This document shows positions 12,382 to 23,371 of a stretch of DNA of 64,000 nt, in pieces. The notes under the pieces are model-generated. The model did not search any database, was not told where the DNA came from, and worked only from the letters and a program-made list of their open reading frames with translations. The translations under genes and the position numbers were made by a program. Within the stretch, counting starts at the first letter, position 1, and each line of letters begins with the position of its first letter. Source of the DNA: Saposhnikovia divaricata (taxonomy: Eukaryota; Streptophyta; Magnoliopsida; Apiales; Apiaceae); NCBI GenBank assembly GCA_036435485.1, contig CM071598.1:180554148-180618147 (forward strand). Direction: 5' to 3'.

Positions 12382-12605
12382 CCTAGTCCGGAACATGTCC
12401 TCATCATGCTGTCTCGCAGCTGCCTCCTGGGCCGACAAGTCGCTCGCCTACACAAGACGAACTATGTTACTATCATGATACTTAAAAAGTTCCCGTAAGG
12501 GTTTTAGGTGAACCTGGCAAGGGTTCTTATTATATTATTGAATTTATTATTATATAACGTCGTATCATCTCTTGGGATATATAACTCTCGCTTTGATACC
12601 ATCTC
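12382..12605 (-). repeat. Truncated extra copy of element B leader region
   Basis: Practically identical to 23148-23371: primer site (reverse complement TGGTATCAAAGC), leader and the first codons of the extra ORF. It then stops abruptly at CCTAGTCCGG, where element A antisense-gene sequence begins. This is the left edge of the composite element B. Confidence 0.88.
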
Positions 12606-15600
12606 TGTAACGCCCCCAGATCCGGGGTCAGGGATCTGGTGGTTACGGTCTTACATCCATTCATAATACTTGACTTGAGTCCACAATAAATAAATCACAT
12701 GCTGTGACCCCACAATAATTACCACTCACACACACAACAGTTATAGTCCCAGAGATGAAATTGAAATAAGTCTTACATTAAAGGGTTTACGAATAAAAGT
12801 TATTACAATCCCAAAAGGATAACATCATAGGTTTAAAAGTTTTGCCGTTGATTACATTAATTATACATATAGTTAAACAGGAAACAAAAGCTGTCTAACT
12901 ATGCTACCTCAGCAATGGCGGCTAGCATCTCAGCGGGTAGTCCGGTGGGTCGGGTAACCTGCTTGCGCCGAGTGCGCCTGACGCGAGCCATCTGTCCTAG
13001 CTGTTGTTGTGACATAATATAAACAAAGCAAGGGTGAGCGAAAGCCCACCAACAAATATATAACTGAACGAAAATTTAAAACAGTTCAAAGCTATCTTTC
13101 AAACCATATGCCATGCATTTACGGAAATGATGCCAGTATATTATGAACGATGAAGTTACAAGGTAACTGAAAGTATTTGTTTGAAGAAATATCTGCTACA
13201 TAAAAGTAAGCGAGATATTCTTATTGTTATTAAGAAGAGGAACTTGCAAGAAAAGGTTGCAATTCCAGTTATGACACTTTTCCAACTCTGCCAACAGTAA
13301 TCATGTTGCAGGAAATAAATAAATTTGGATGATGAACCAATGATGGAGTATTCACCGCGCCCGCTGTTCCAATCTTGATGATCAGTCGAGATCGTACAGC
13401 TCAATTTAGATTTACTACCGGTAGAAGGAAGAACTGACGGCTTTACTTGTATACCGCCTTGCTAGCTCTCCCCGGCCAACGGTTGGGCCAAGGGGATGGA
13501 CCGGCGCTACTCGGCCTCTTACACGACTCCTAGTTCAAATAGAATTCATGATTCTGAATGTAACGTTCGTCCCCCTTTCCCCAAGTATAATACTTGTTGA
13601 TAAGACTCCACAAAGTAGTCGTATCTAGTTGGAAAGGAAAAATTTACCAATATCTCCCAAGCTATTACTTGGTAACGGATATCAACTTGTTCCAGTAATC
13701 TTACCCCTCGAAAGATGAGAAGGTAAGCAACGACTTAATAAGTCAACAGCACCCGAGTTGCGGGTGAAGGGAATACTTTATGACCGGGAAGTCGACAAGA
13801 TAAATAACATTTTCCAAGTAAGGTTCCCTTATTATTAAGGAGATAGACTCAAAGAAGAATAATGTCTGAGAACCTTTCTTGATATAAGATTAATAATAAT
13901 ATGACTTCGAAATATTTTCTGTAATAATCGAAGAAGATAAACCTTATCGAGATTATTCTAAGTATGGAATAAATATTAAGAGAATATTTATTGAGTTAAA
14001 ACATTTAAAGAATATTTGGGAATATGAAAGAATATCTTTAATCAGAGTATTTCTCAAAATAATCCCTGAAGAAATATCAGGAGAATATTTATTGAATAAA
14101 TAAATATTTAAATGAGTATTCAAAACAATATTCATTAATTAATAAGACCTGAAAAGAATATTTAAGGTAATATTCATAATTAATTAGGAATTTAAATGAA
14201 TATTCAAAAGTAATATTCATTTAATGAATAATATCCTAAATGAATATCAAGTAATATTCATTTAGTAATCCAAGCCTTAAGGAATATTCGAGGTAATATT
14301 CGATAACTAAATCAAGTTCAGATGAATATTAAAATAATATTCATCAAGTATTTAATATCTTAAAGGAATATTCAAATGTAATATTTTATTTAATAAAATA
14401 ATAATTTAAAAGAATATCCAAATAATATTCATTTAATAGTCTCATTTTTAGAAGAATATTCGAAATAATAGTCGATAATCAATTCGACTCTGAATGAATA
14501 TTGAGAAATATTATTCGTTGAATAGTTACGTTCAAATAATTATTTGAAGTAAGGATCGTTAAAATAATTAGTCTCGAACGAATATTCAAATAATATTCGT
14601 CGCCCAAATAATAGAAAATATTTACTTAAATATTTTCTTCCGAGGTAATCTCGATATATCAAGGAATATTGACTCCCGGTCTAAATTTGATTAATAAGAT
14701 GTATACGCCCTTCTATGAGGGTCTTACAATAACCGGCTTATAACTGATATATAACTATCTAGCTTATAGGCCAACAATAACATTCAGGGAACAAGTATAT
14801 CAATTCAACTTGAAAGTAGGCATGCATGCAATGGCATATGTATATCAGCAATCATATATATATATTTATCCAATCACAACAACAGCCTAAAAGAAGGGAA
14901 TTGAAACTTGCCTGGTAGTCGAGTACGGTAAGGGGTAGTGGTAGCGGGTCCCGGTTCAGCCTGGTGATCTATAAATAGCCAAGGCATTCGGGATTAATCA
15001 CTTAACATATTAAAAGTTAAGTTATACTTAAATCGAAACACGTTCTCGAGTTATCTCGTTATACCCCTTTTAGTGGATTACTTATTATCACTGATCCGAC
15101 CCGACATTCGTTCGTTAATACGACATGTCACTGCACTTATACTTGGTACATACTTGAGTCATATGAGTTCTAAGGTTGATCGTTACGAACCAATATTATA
15201 CTCCGAGTTTTATCGCCCGTTTTCTAAGTATTTTACCAAAGTTATAAAAGAGTCGTCTTTTAGGGGTTCGTTCGCGTTTAACCTTGACTCGAACATTTTT
15301 AATAAATCGAAAAATGCTCTTTTTGACATACGGTTTTCTTTCACACCTTCCTTCTTACCCCTAGTATTTATTTACCAAGATTCGCCATGACGTTACATAG
15401 CTTACGAGGGTTTAATTTCAGTTACGAACTTTCGTTTACGGATTCGAACTACTTTTAGTAATTTGGTCATAAATCCTAAACCGTAAGTCCGTTTCATGTG
15501 ATCTTTATATCAAAACGAAGCTTAGAGCATTACCTATCCTATCATGGCAGATAAGGTCTCTGGACAGTAGGGGTTTGACATGGAAAATGGCATACAAAAC

Positions 15601-17155
15601 ATGGTATTGTAAAATCGGGCATTATAACGGCTGTAAATCGAATATCTATCAATTTCGAATCTTCCCCTAAACATAGCATCCAACCCAAACAACATATACA
15701 TGACTTATATACATGAACTGAGGCCAAGCAATGCCTTTCCGTTCATCTAGCTATTTACATCATTAATCCAAAATCCATACATAATCATGCTTATAACTTT
15801 AACATAACCATAACTAAGTTATAACTATCAAAAACATGCTTAAATCTCAAACAAGGGTTAGGGTTTCAAGAGCTTTATACCTTCCTTAGATAGTGATATA
15901 GCCTTACTAAGCCTTGTATGGTCCTTAGGAGTGATTATGCTTGCTATATCAACCATGAAAAATCAAGAAAACCAAGTTAGTTCAAGAAGAACACTATTCA
16001 TGCTCCTCTTGAATGATTTATTTGAAAATGGAAATGGATGAGTTTGAAGCTAAGATTTTGAGGAGATAAGTTTTATGAAATGTAAGACTCACCTTAATTA
16101 TTTCAAGAACAAACAATGGTGGGAAGGTTGAGTTTGGATTTGGAATTAAAGGACATAGCCGAATGGTTGTTTTTGGGGGGGGGGGGAAGAGAGTTTCTTG
16201 GTTTCTTTTGATTTTGTGTTTTAATCTCCTTCACTCTCATCCACTTACAACATAATATCTTGTAAAAGTCACTTTAATAAAGTGATGAGGTGTTGGATGC
16301 TCAAATGGCAAGACATGTGTTGGTTTTGTGGTGGTTAAAGCCTAACTAGGTAGTTACTTGCTAAGTACTTAGTTCTTCCTCTAAGGTGCTAGTTCCTTGC
16401 TTCTAGTTTAGTTACTAGATATTTATACTAGTAGCTTGCACAAGACTCTTGCTTCCCCTGCTTGTTTCTGTGTCCGGTTATTACCCGTTTCGATCGATCG
16501 TTCGTGAGAATATTTCACGGATTTCTAATTAGGGTTTACCGGGAATCATCTTTAATATTAATACTTTCATTCTCCATCTTTCATTCTAACTTTCCATTTT
16601 ATATTCCTTTAATCCATTCGTTAAATACTTAAGGCTATCAGTGTCCAGGGAACTCTCGGAGAAAATAAAAGTGCGGTTTTTCAGAATCCGACAGCTTTTA
16701 CATACACTTATTTTCCCCCTGGATCACTAATACGAACTCGGAAATCCGTTCCGAATACTTCTATATAGTGTCGTCTCATATTATTATATACTCCTACCAA
16801 AACACTATTCATTCTGTATTCTTTACTTGTTCTCTTAGGGTTGTATAATTGTCCGTATTCTCTTTCGATCGTTCCTTAACCTTTTTACGGAACTACTGGA
16901 TTAATCGTTATCGATCTGGATGACATGAGAGTCTTCTCTTGCTTGAAGTTGCCATATCTTATTCCCTTAGAAGATAGATTATTCTTACCTATGTTGTCAC
17001 CCTTTAGCATTCTTCAAGACATAAATATAATAAAGTCGAATTCCATTCATTCTTTCCCAATTATCAATTATTACATTGTAGCCATATCCACTATTCATTC
17101 TTACATCATTAAATACATAAAAGTTTTAATTCCACCCAAAATCTGGGTTCTTACA
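12606..17155 (-). repeat. Element B 3' LTR (left copy)
   Basis: 4550 bases, TGTAACGCC...TTCTTACA on the plus strand. It matches 23372-27916 almost perfectly. The five-base length difference is explained by a longer G tract (near 16177) and one extra T (near 14388). It contains an AT-rich zone with many GAATATTC palindromes (about 13960-14650). The 105-codon ORF at 15073 and others are non-coding LTR sequence repeated in both LTRs. Confidence 0.95.
13960..14650. repeat. GAATATTC-rich degenerate repeat in element B LTR (left)
   Basis: A 690-base zone with many AATATTC/GAATATT half-palindromes at roughly 20-50 base spacing, such as GAATATTCAAAAGTAATATTC. The same zone occurs at about 24725-25415 in the other LTR. 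It looks like a decayed minisatellite. Confidence 0.65.
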
Positions 17156-17188
17156 GTCTCCCCTCCTTAAAAGGATTCCGTCCCGGAA

Positions 17189-18838
17189 TCAGTTTGAAAA
17201 CAAGTGGGGGTACTTTTCTTGCATTGCGCTTTCAAGTTCCCAGGTGGATTCTTCTACATTGTGGTTCTGCCACAAAACTCTGACTAGCTGAATGACCTTG
17301 TTTCGGAGCACTTGTTCTTTCCGGTCTATGATTTCCACAGGTTGCTCCACATAGGTCAGGTCTGGTTGCATGTCCACTTGCTCATACTCTACAATATGCT
17401 TAGCATCCGGATTATACTTCCTCAACATCGAAACATGGAACACATTGTGCACCTGCTGTAGATTCGGGGGCAATGTGAGCTCATAAGCTAGTTCCCCAAT
17501 CCGTCTCAAGATCTCAAATGGTCCAATGTATCTGGGACTCAGCTTCCCTTTCTTCTCAAATCTCATCAAACCTTTCCAAGGTGACACTTTCAAGAACACT
17601 AGGTCCCCTACTTCGTATTCCTTGCCTTTCCGAGCTAAGTCGGCATATTTCTTTTGTCGATCCTGGGCTGCTACCAACCGGCCTCGGATTAGATCCACTG
17701 CATCTTTAGTTCGTTGGACCACTTCGGGCCCGAGCATCTTTCGCTCTCCAACTTCATCCCAATACAAGGGAGATCGACATTTTCTTCCATAAAGGGCCTC
17801 ATAAGGTGGCATCCCAATGCTTGAATGATAACTGTTATTATAGGAGAACTCAACCAATGGCAAGTGATCATCCCAACTCCCCTTGAAATCTATCGCGCAG
17901 ACCCTCAACATATCCTCTATCGTTTGGATGGTCCTTTCACTTTGCCCATCTGTCTGGGGGTGGTGGGCTGTGCTCATGTTCAGCTGGGTCCCTACACATT
18001 CTTGAAAACTCCTCCAAAACCTGGAGTTAAATCTAGGATCTCGATCGGATACTATTGCGACTGGGACTCCATGTCGCGCCACTATCTCTTTTAAGTAGAT
18101 GTCCACTAGTCTGTCGACCGTGTACCTTTCGTTGATCGGGAGAAAGTGAGCCGATTTCGTCAGTCGATCTACAATTACCCATATGGTGTCATGATTAGCC
18201 TTGGTCCTGGGTAAACCTACTACGAAATCCATGGCTATATGTTCCCATTTCCATTCTGGAATCTCTAAGGGATGTAGAAGTCCGCTGGGTTTCTGGTGCT
18301 CTGCCTTCACTCGTTGGCAGGTCAAGCATCTGCTTACCCACTCTGCTACGTCCTTTTTCATATTGGGCCACCAGTAATACTCCTTCAAATCCCTATACAT
18401 TTTAGTGCTACCGGGGTGCACTGAGTATCTTGAGTTGTGTGCCTCATTTAAAATCTCATCCTTGAGCTCCTGAACATTTGGGATCCATATCCTGTATGTG
18501 TACCTCATGATCCCTTCCTTGTCTCTTTCGCACTTAATTTCCTCCCCGGTCATTAGCTCTTCTGTGGAGTTCTTTTCTTCCTCCATCATCCGTTCCTGGC
18601 ACAGTCTAATCTTTTCTAGCAATGGAGGTTGGATTCTAATTTCCATCAACTTTTCTTGGCCCTCTCCAGGTAACTTAACCTCGATTTCCAAATTCTCAAA
18701 ATCCTTCACTAGCTCTTTCTCTGAAGTTATCATCTTGAGCTTCTCTTTCCGACTAAGGGCGTCAGCCACCACATTGGCTTTGCCCGGGTGATAGCGAATT
18801 TCAAAGTCGTAATCCTTGATTAACTCTAACTATCTCCT
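17189..18838 (-). pseudogene. Element B integrase with chromodomain
   Basis: Continues the gag-pol frame after two TAG stops (18836-18838 and 18827-18829). After the end of the RNase H linker (VVADALSRKEK), the integrase shows the zinc motif (HNSRYSVHPG, CLTCQRVK), catalytic core (MDFVVGLPRT, VSDRDPRFNSRFW, HHPQTDGQSERTIQ) and a GPY/F module (LSPRYIGPFEI). The last 50 residues form a chromodomain (EIIDRKEQVLRNKVIQLVRV, then EESTWE), which in Tekay-type chromoviruses is thought to target insertion to particular chromatin. The D-D-E residues are present. Confidence 0.92.
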
Positions 18839-20695
18839 CTAGTGCATGTTAAGCTCTTTCTGAGTGAAAATGTATTTGAGGCTCTTATGGTCTGTGTAAA
18901 TCTCGCATTTTTCCCCATACAGGTAGTGTCTCCAAATCTTTAAAGCGAAGACTATGGCTGCTAGTTCTAGATCATGCGTGGGATATCTGACTTCATAATC
19001 CTTCAATTGCCTAGACGCATACGCTATTACCTTGCCGTGCTGCATAAGCACGCATCCCAGTCCTTTATGCGAAGCATCACTGTAAATCACGAAATCTCCT
19101 TTTCCATCAGGTAATGCCAGCACTGGGGCTGTCACCAGCCTCTTCTTTAACTCCTGGAAACTCTTCTCGCATTTCTCAGTCCATTCAAATTTCTCGGTTT
19201 TACGGGTAAGTCGAGTTAATGGAGCTGCGAGTTTCGCAAAGTCTTGGACAAATCTCCTGTAATATCCGGCCAGTCCAATGAAACTCCTCACCTCGGTTGG
19301 AGTAGTTGGCCGTTCCCAGTTTGAAACTGCTTCTATCTTGGAGGGGTCAACCAACACTCCTTCTCTATTGATCACGTGCCCTAAGAATTGTACCTCATTT
19401 TTCCAAAACTCACACTTGGAGAACTTGGCATATAACTGCTCTTTCCTGAGTATTTCTAAGGTTATCCTTAAATGTTCAGCGTGTTCTGCCTCTATCTTTG
19501 AGTAGATGAGAATCTCATCAATGAAAACTATCACAAATTGGTCCAAATATTCCTTGAACACTCTATTCATTAGGTCCATGAAGGCTGCTGGGGCGTTGGT
19601 CAATCCAAATGACATAACTAAGAACTCATAATGTCCGTATCTGGTGCGGAATGCAGTCTTCGGGATATCTTCAGGTTTGATCTTCAGTTGGTGATATCCT
19701 GTTCTCAAATCAATCTTAGAGAAGTATTCAGCTCCTCTTAGCTGGTCAAACAAATCGTCTATCCTGGGCAATGGATACTTATTCTTTATGGTTAGCTTGT
19801 TCAATTCTCTGTAGTCGATGCATAACCTCATACTTCCATCCTTTTTCTTAACAAACAACACTGGTGCGCCCCAAGGCGACACGCTGGGCCTTATCATGCC
19901 CTTATCCAACAATTCCTGTAATTGTTTAGCTAACTCCTTCATTTCTACTGGGGCTAGTCGGTACGGGGCCTTCGAAACTGGCGCCGTCCCCGGGGCTAAT
20001 TCGATGGCAAACTCAATTACCCTATCAGGTGGTAGTCCGGGAAGATCTTGTGGGAACACGTCCTCGAACTCATTAACTACCCGAATGTCTTGCAATCTTG
20101 GCACTTCCTTCTGAGTGTCTATAACGTAGACTAAATAAGCCTCGTTCCCTTTTCGTAACAATCTCTTGGTTTGCGCCATGGTCAGAATTTTCTGGGTCTG
20201 TCGCATCCCCTTGAACACTATTTCTTTCTTCCCTGGGGTTTTTAACTTAACCTTTTTCCCTTTACAATCTATCCGCGCATCATTGCGAGACAACCAATCC
20301 ATACCCAAAATGACATCGAATTCCCCTAGCTTAAAAGGAATTAAATCGACATAGAAGGATCGTCCTCCTATTTCTAGCTTACAATCGGGGTGAATTTCAT
20401 TAACCGGTACGATTTCCTGATTAGCTATTTCTACTTGTAAGGAATCTCTTAGTTGCTGGGTTTTAAGTTTCAACTTATGCGCAAAATCTCTAGATATAAA
20501 AGACTTAGTTGCTCCTGAATCAAATAAGACATTTGCACTGACTGAATTAAGAGAAAAAGTACCTGCTATCACATCTGTGTCCCTCACGGCATCTTGTACT
20601 GACATATTGAAAGTCCTAGCAGTTGGTGGCCTATTTGAGGCAACCTTGCTTGCTCCTGATGCTGCTGGTTTGCTCTTTGGGCAATCCTTCCTCAT
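18839..20695 (-). pseudogene. Element B protease, reverse transcriptase and RNase H
   Basis: In frame with gag upstream (separated by TAG 20798-20800) and integrase downstream. Protease: VLFDSGATKSFIS. RT: KKKDGSMRLCIDYRELNKLT, SFGLTNAPAAFMDLMNRVF and the catalytic box, read here as FIDEILIYSK. The second Asp of the usual FIDD is Glu, which would probably impair polymerase activity. RNase H: FVIYSDASHKGLGCVLMQ, ASRQLKDYEVRYPTHDLELA and IYTDHKSLKYIF. The domain order PR-RT-RH-IN fits Ty3/gypsy. It ends at a TAG after ELNMH. Confidence 0.92.
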
Positions 20696-21901
20696 GTGCC
20701 CTCGCTGTCCACACTGGAAACAGGTTGTGCTGTTAGGGATGACCGTGGTGCAAGAGGTGGCATAATGCCCAGCTCGCCCACACTTATAACAGTTTATCTA
20801 CTTCAGGTTGCACACCCCGGAGTGCCTCTTCCCACAAGTAGCACACAATGGCAATAGAGGTCGAGAAGGGTTGGAACGGGACATTCCTGATTGATGGCCG
20901 CCCTGGCTCACACTTACACTAGCAGATGGTTTAAACCCTACATTCCTCCCTGGTAGGGAAACCGCTCCTCGATTAAACTTCGTTGGGGGTTTTCCTCCAG
21001 CGGATCTTCCGCCCATACTAACATGCTTTCTCTTTATCCCCCCTTTCTCTCTCTCTCTCTGCATCTGATCACTACCAGCCTCCACAATGGTTGCCTTCTG
21101 CACCAAGGTGGCATAATCTGTAATCTCTAAAACAGCCACCCTATTCTGGATCCACTGCTTCAGCCCTTGTTGAAACCTGTTAGCTTTCTTCTCTTCTGTG
21201 TCTACAAACTCTGGCACAAATCTCGATAGCTCAGTAAATTTGGCCTCATAGTCCGCTACTGACATATTGTTCTGTTTCAGTTCCAAAAACTTAAGTTCCA
21301 TCTGGGTTTTCATGAACTTCGAAAAGTACTTCTCCAGGAATAATTGTTTGAACCTTTCCCAGGCTATGACAGCATCAGTCTCCATGTTTTTCTTGGCTTC
21401 CCACCAATAATTGGCCTCTCCCTTTAGTAGGTAAGTAGCAAAAACAGTCTTCTGAGCCTCATTGATACTCAGAATCTCAAAAGACTTTTCCATTTCTTTG
21501 ATCCAGGCCCTCGCCTCAACGGGATCAGCCGATCCGTGGAACTCTGGGGGCTTAAGGGACTTAAAGGCCCTAAAGGAATTTGCCACTGAAGTGTTGTTGC
21601 TTGGTGGTGGTTGGGGGTATTGGTTCAAATTCTGCCTAAGTAGATCCATAAACTGGCCCATGGGGTTTCCGCCCTGGTTTTCCCCTTCCTGTTCTACTTC
21701 AGTTTCTCCACCCTCTATTTCCCTTTCAAATTCTTCAGAGTACAGGGGTTCATCCTCTGCTCCATACTGGGAATCTTCTTGCTCATTATAGTCCTGATCT
21801 TGTTCCTCACTACTTTCACGGTTTTCCTCGTGTTGGTTACGACTCTCTTGGTCAGTAGATTCGCGGGGGTTAGCCCTAGTGCCCATTCGTCTTGGAGGCA
21901 T
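20696..21901 (-). pseudogene. gag: Element B Gag with zinc knuckles
   Basis: ATG at 21901 (MPPRRMGTRANPRE). An acidic Glu/Gln-rich N-terminus is followed by a Retrotrans_gag domain (KPPEFHGSADPVEARAWIKE, ANYWWEA, FLEKYFSKFMKTQ) and a basic region. A CX2CX3HX4C-like finger (CATCGKRHSGVC) comes next, then TAG at 20798-20800, followed in the same frame by two CCHC knuckles (CYKCGRAGHYATSC and CFQCGQRGHMRKDC). The stop falls where a Gln codon would fit, between the first and later fingers, so this copy would make a Gag without its main RNA-binding knuckles. Confidence 0.9.
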
Positions 21902-22319
21902 TTTACTGAAAATTTGGAAAATTATACATTAGGTTCCCTTATCTGTTTTAAAGGATTTTTCCTTGCACATTTCTTTACATGATTGGGTTTAAAATCCCAC
22001 AGTTTTATATCTCATGGCAACTTAATCGAAAAGTAATACATATGCTAATAACTCGTGATCACATCCCAACAAAATTGTAATGACCGAAATGGAAACAAAT
22101 ATATACCAGGTACCGAAAAGGTACAACATCCGAGTTACAACGATAGTTTAAAGTACAACCATCCTAACAACAACAACAAGTCAAAAGTGAAATATGATGT
22201 CTATCTGTCTAGTCTGCAAAAAGGGAAAACAAGTACAAGAAAACCATCCCTACAAAAGTCGGCACTACTATGTCCGTACATGACTAGACAACTAGACCAC
22301 TGCATCACTACATCTGAAA
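21902..22319 (-). other. Element B spacer between the extra ORF and gag
   Basis: About 420 bases of leader with no supported gene. The short plus-strand ORF here has no recognisable feature. Confidence 0.5.
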
Positions 22320-23162
22320 TCAGCCGCCATGACGAAACATCCTCCGAACCCTCCCCATGGCGATGCGGAAAACCTCCTCAGCCTCTGCTCTGTCTACCCT
22401 ACCATGCCCATCAGTAGGCAACTGTCGCACCCTCACCCGAGCCCTCAGCTCGATGCGGGTCACAGTCCTATACCCAACTCTGTCACTGATAGTCCTCCTG
22501 CCCTGCACCCTCATCCGGGCGGCTCTCTCTGCTGCTAACTCACTCCTAGACTCTGCCAACCTGGCATCTGCCACAGACAACTCTCTATAAAGCCCGTTCA
22601 CAATCAAGTTGTGAACACATACTGGGACTCCTCCTATCGGGGCATGAGGTGGGGTGGATGGCTCAGCTGGAGCGGCAGTCTCTATCTGCTGGGGCTCTGG
22701 GGTAAGCTCCTCAAACTCGTCGGGGTACGGGCTCACAGGTAGTGGTGGTGGGGTAGGGGCTCTCTCAACAGGGAGGAGTGGCACAAAAAGTCCAAAACTC
22801 CCTACAGCACCAACTACTGGCTCATCTATATCTCCCTCAACACCCTCATATACCGGCACCACCTGATCCGTGGTCATGTCAGTGTCACCTCCCAAAGTCC
22901 TGATCTCAGTCACAACCCAATAATCATCATCCTCAACCACTAACTCAGCATCCTGTCCTGTCTGGATCCCCTCCGGGTCCTCCTCCCCCTCAGTCTCAAC
23001 AACATCTGTGTCAGCATCATCCTGGACCTCCTCAGGGTCCTCCTCCTCAGACTCGATCACATCAGTATCAGCCTCAACCTGGACCTCCTCAGCGTCCTCC
23101 TCCTCAGGCTCAGTATCCTCCTCAGGCAAGTGCTCATAGTATGGGTCCCTAGTCCGGAACAT
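22320..23162 (-). CDS. Element B extra acidic ORF between primer site and gag
   Basis: An uninterrupted 280-codon frame in the sense direction, starting at ATG 23162 (MFRTRDPYYEHLPEED); a longer frame to 23204 has no ATG. The N-terminal third is very acidic, with about three imperfect repeats of 20-23 residues (EEDPEEVQDDADTDVVETEG). The middle is Pro-rich (ERAPTPPPLPVSPYPDEFEE). The C-terminal 90 residues are Arg-rich and may form a coiled coil (ADARLAESRSELAAERAARM). I do not recognise a family. It stays open while gag-pol beside it has three stops, which may mean it is under selection or simply spared. Its start is duplicated at the left edge of B. Confidence 0.6.
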   Translation of the reverse strand: MFRTRDPYYEHLPEEDTEPEEEDAEEVQVEADTDVIESEEEDPEEVQDDADTDVVETEGEEDPEGIQTGQDAELVVEDDDYWVVTEIRTLGGDTDMTTDQVVPVYEGVEGDIDEPVVGAVGSFGLFVPLLPVERAPTPPPLPVSPYPDEFEELTPEPQQIETAAPAEPSTPPHAPIGGVPVCVHNLIVNGLYRELSVADARLAESRSELAAERAARMRVQGRRTISDRVGYRTVTRIELRARVRVRQLPTDGHGRVDRAEAEEVFRIAMGRVRRMFRHGG

Positions 23163-23353
23163 GTCCTCATCATGCTGTCTCGCAGCTGCCTCCTGGGCCG
23201 ACAAGTCGCTCGCCTACACAAGACGAACTATGTTACTATCATGATACTTAAAAAGTTCCCGTAAGGGTTTTAGGTGAACCTGGCAAGGGTTCTTATTATA
23301 TTATTGAATTTATTATTATATAACGTCGTATCATCTCTTGGGATATATAACTC

Positions 23354-23367
23354 TCGCTTTGATACCA
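23354..23367 (-). other. Element B primer binding site
   Basis: Reverse complement reads TGGTATCAAAGCGAG four bases inside the 5' LTR, close to the initiator-Met tRNA site TGGTATCAGAGC. It fixes the element orientation as minus. An identical site lies at 12588-12601 outside the other LTR. Confidence 0.85.
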
Positions 23368-23371
23368 TCTC

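Noticed and set aside
15073..15390. 105-codon ORF with a twin at 25838-26155
   Set aside because: It lies in both LTRs of element B. Conservation is due to LTR identity. No recognisable domain.
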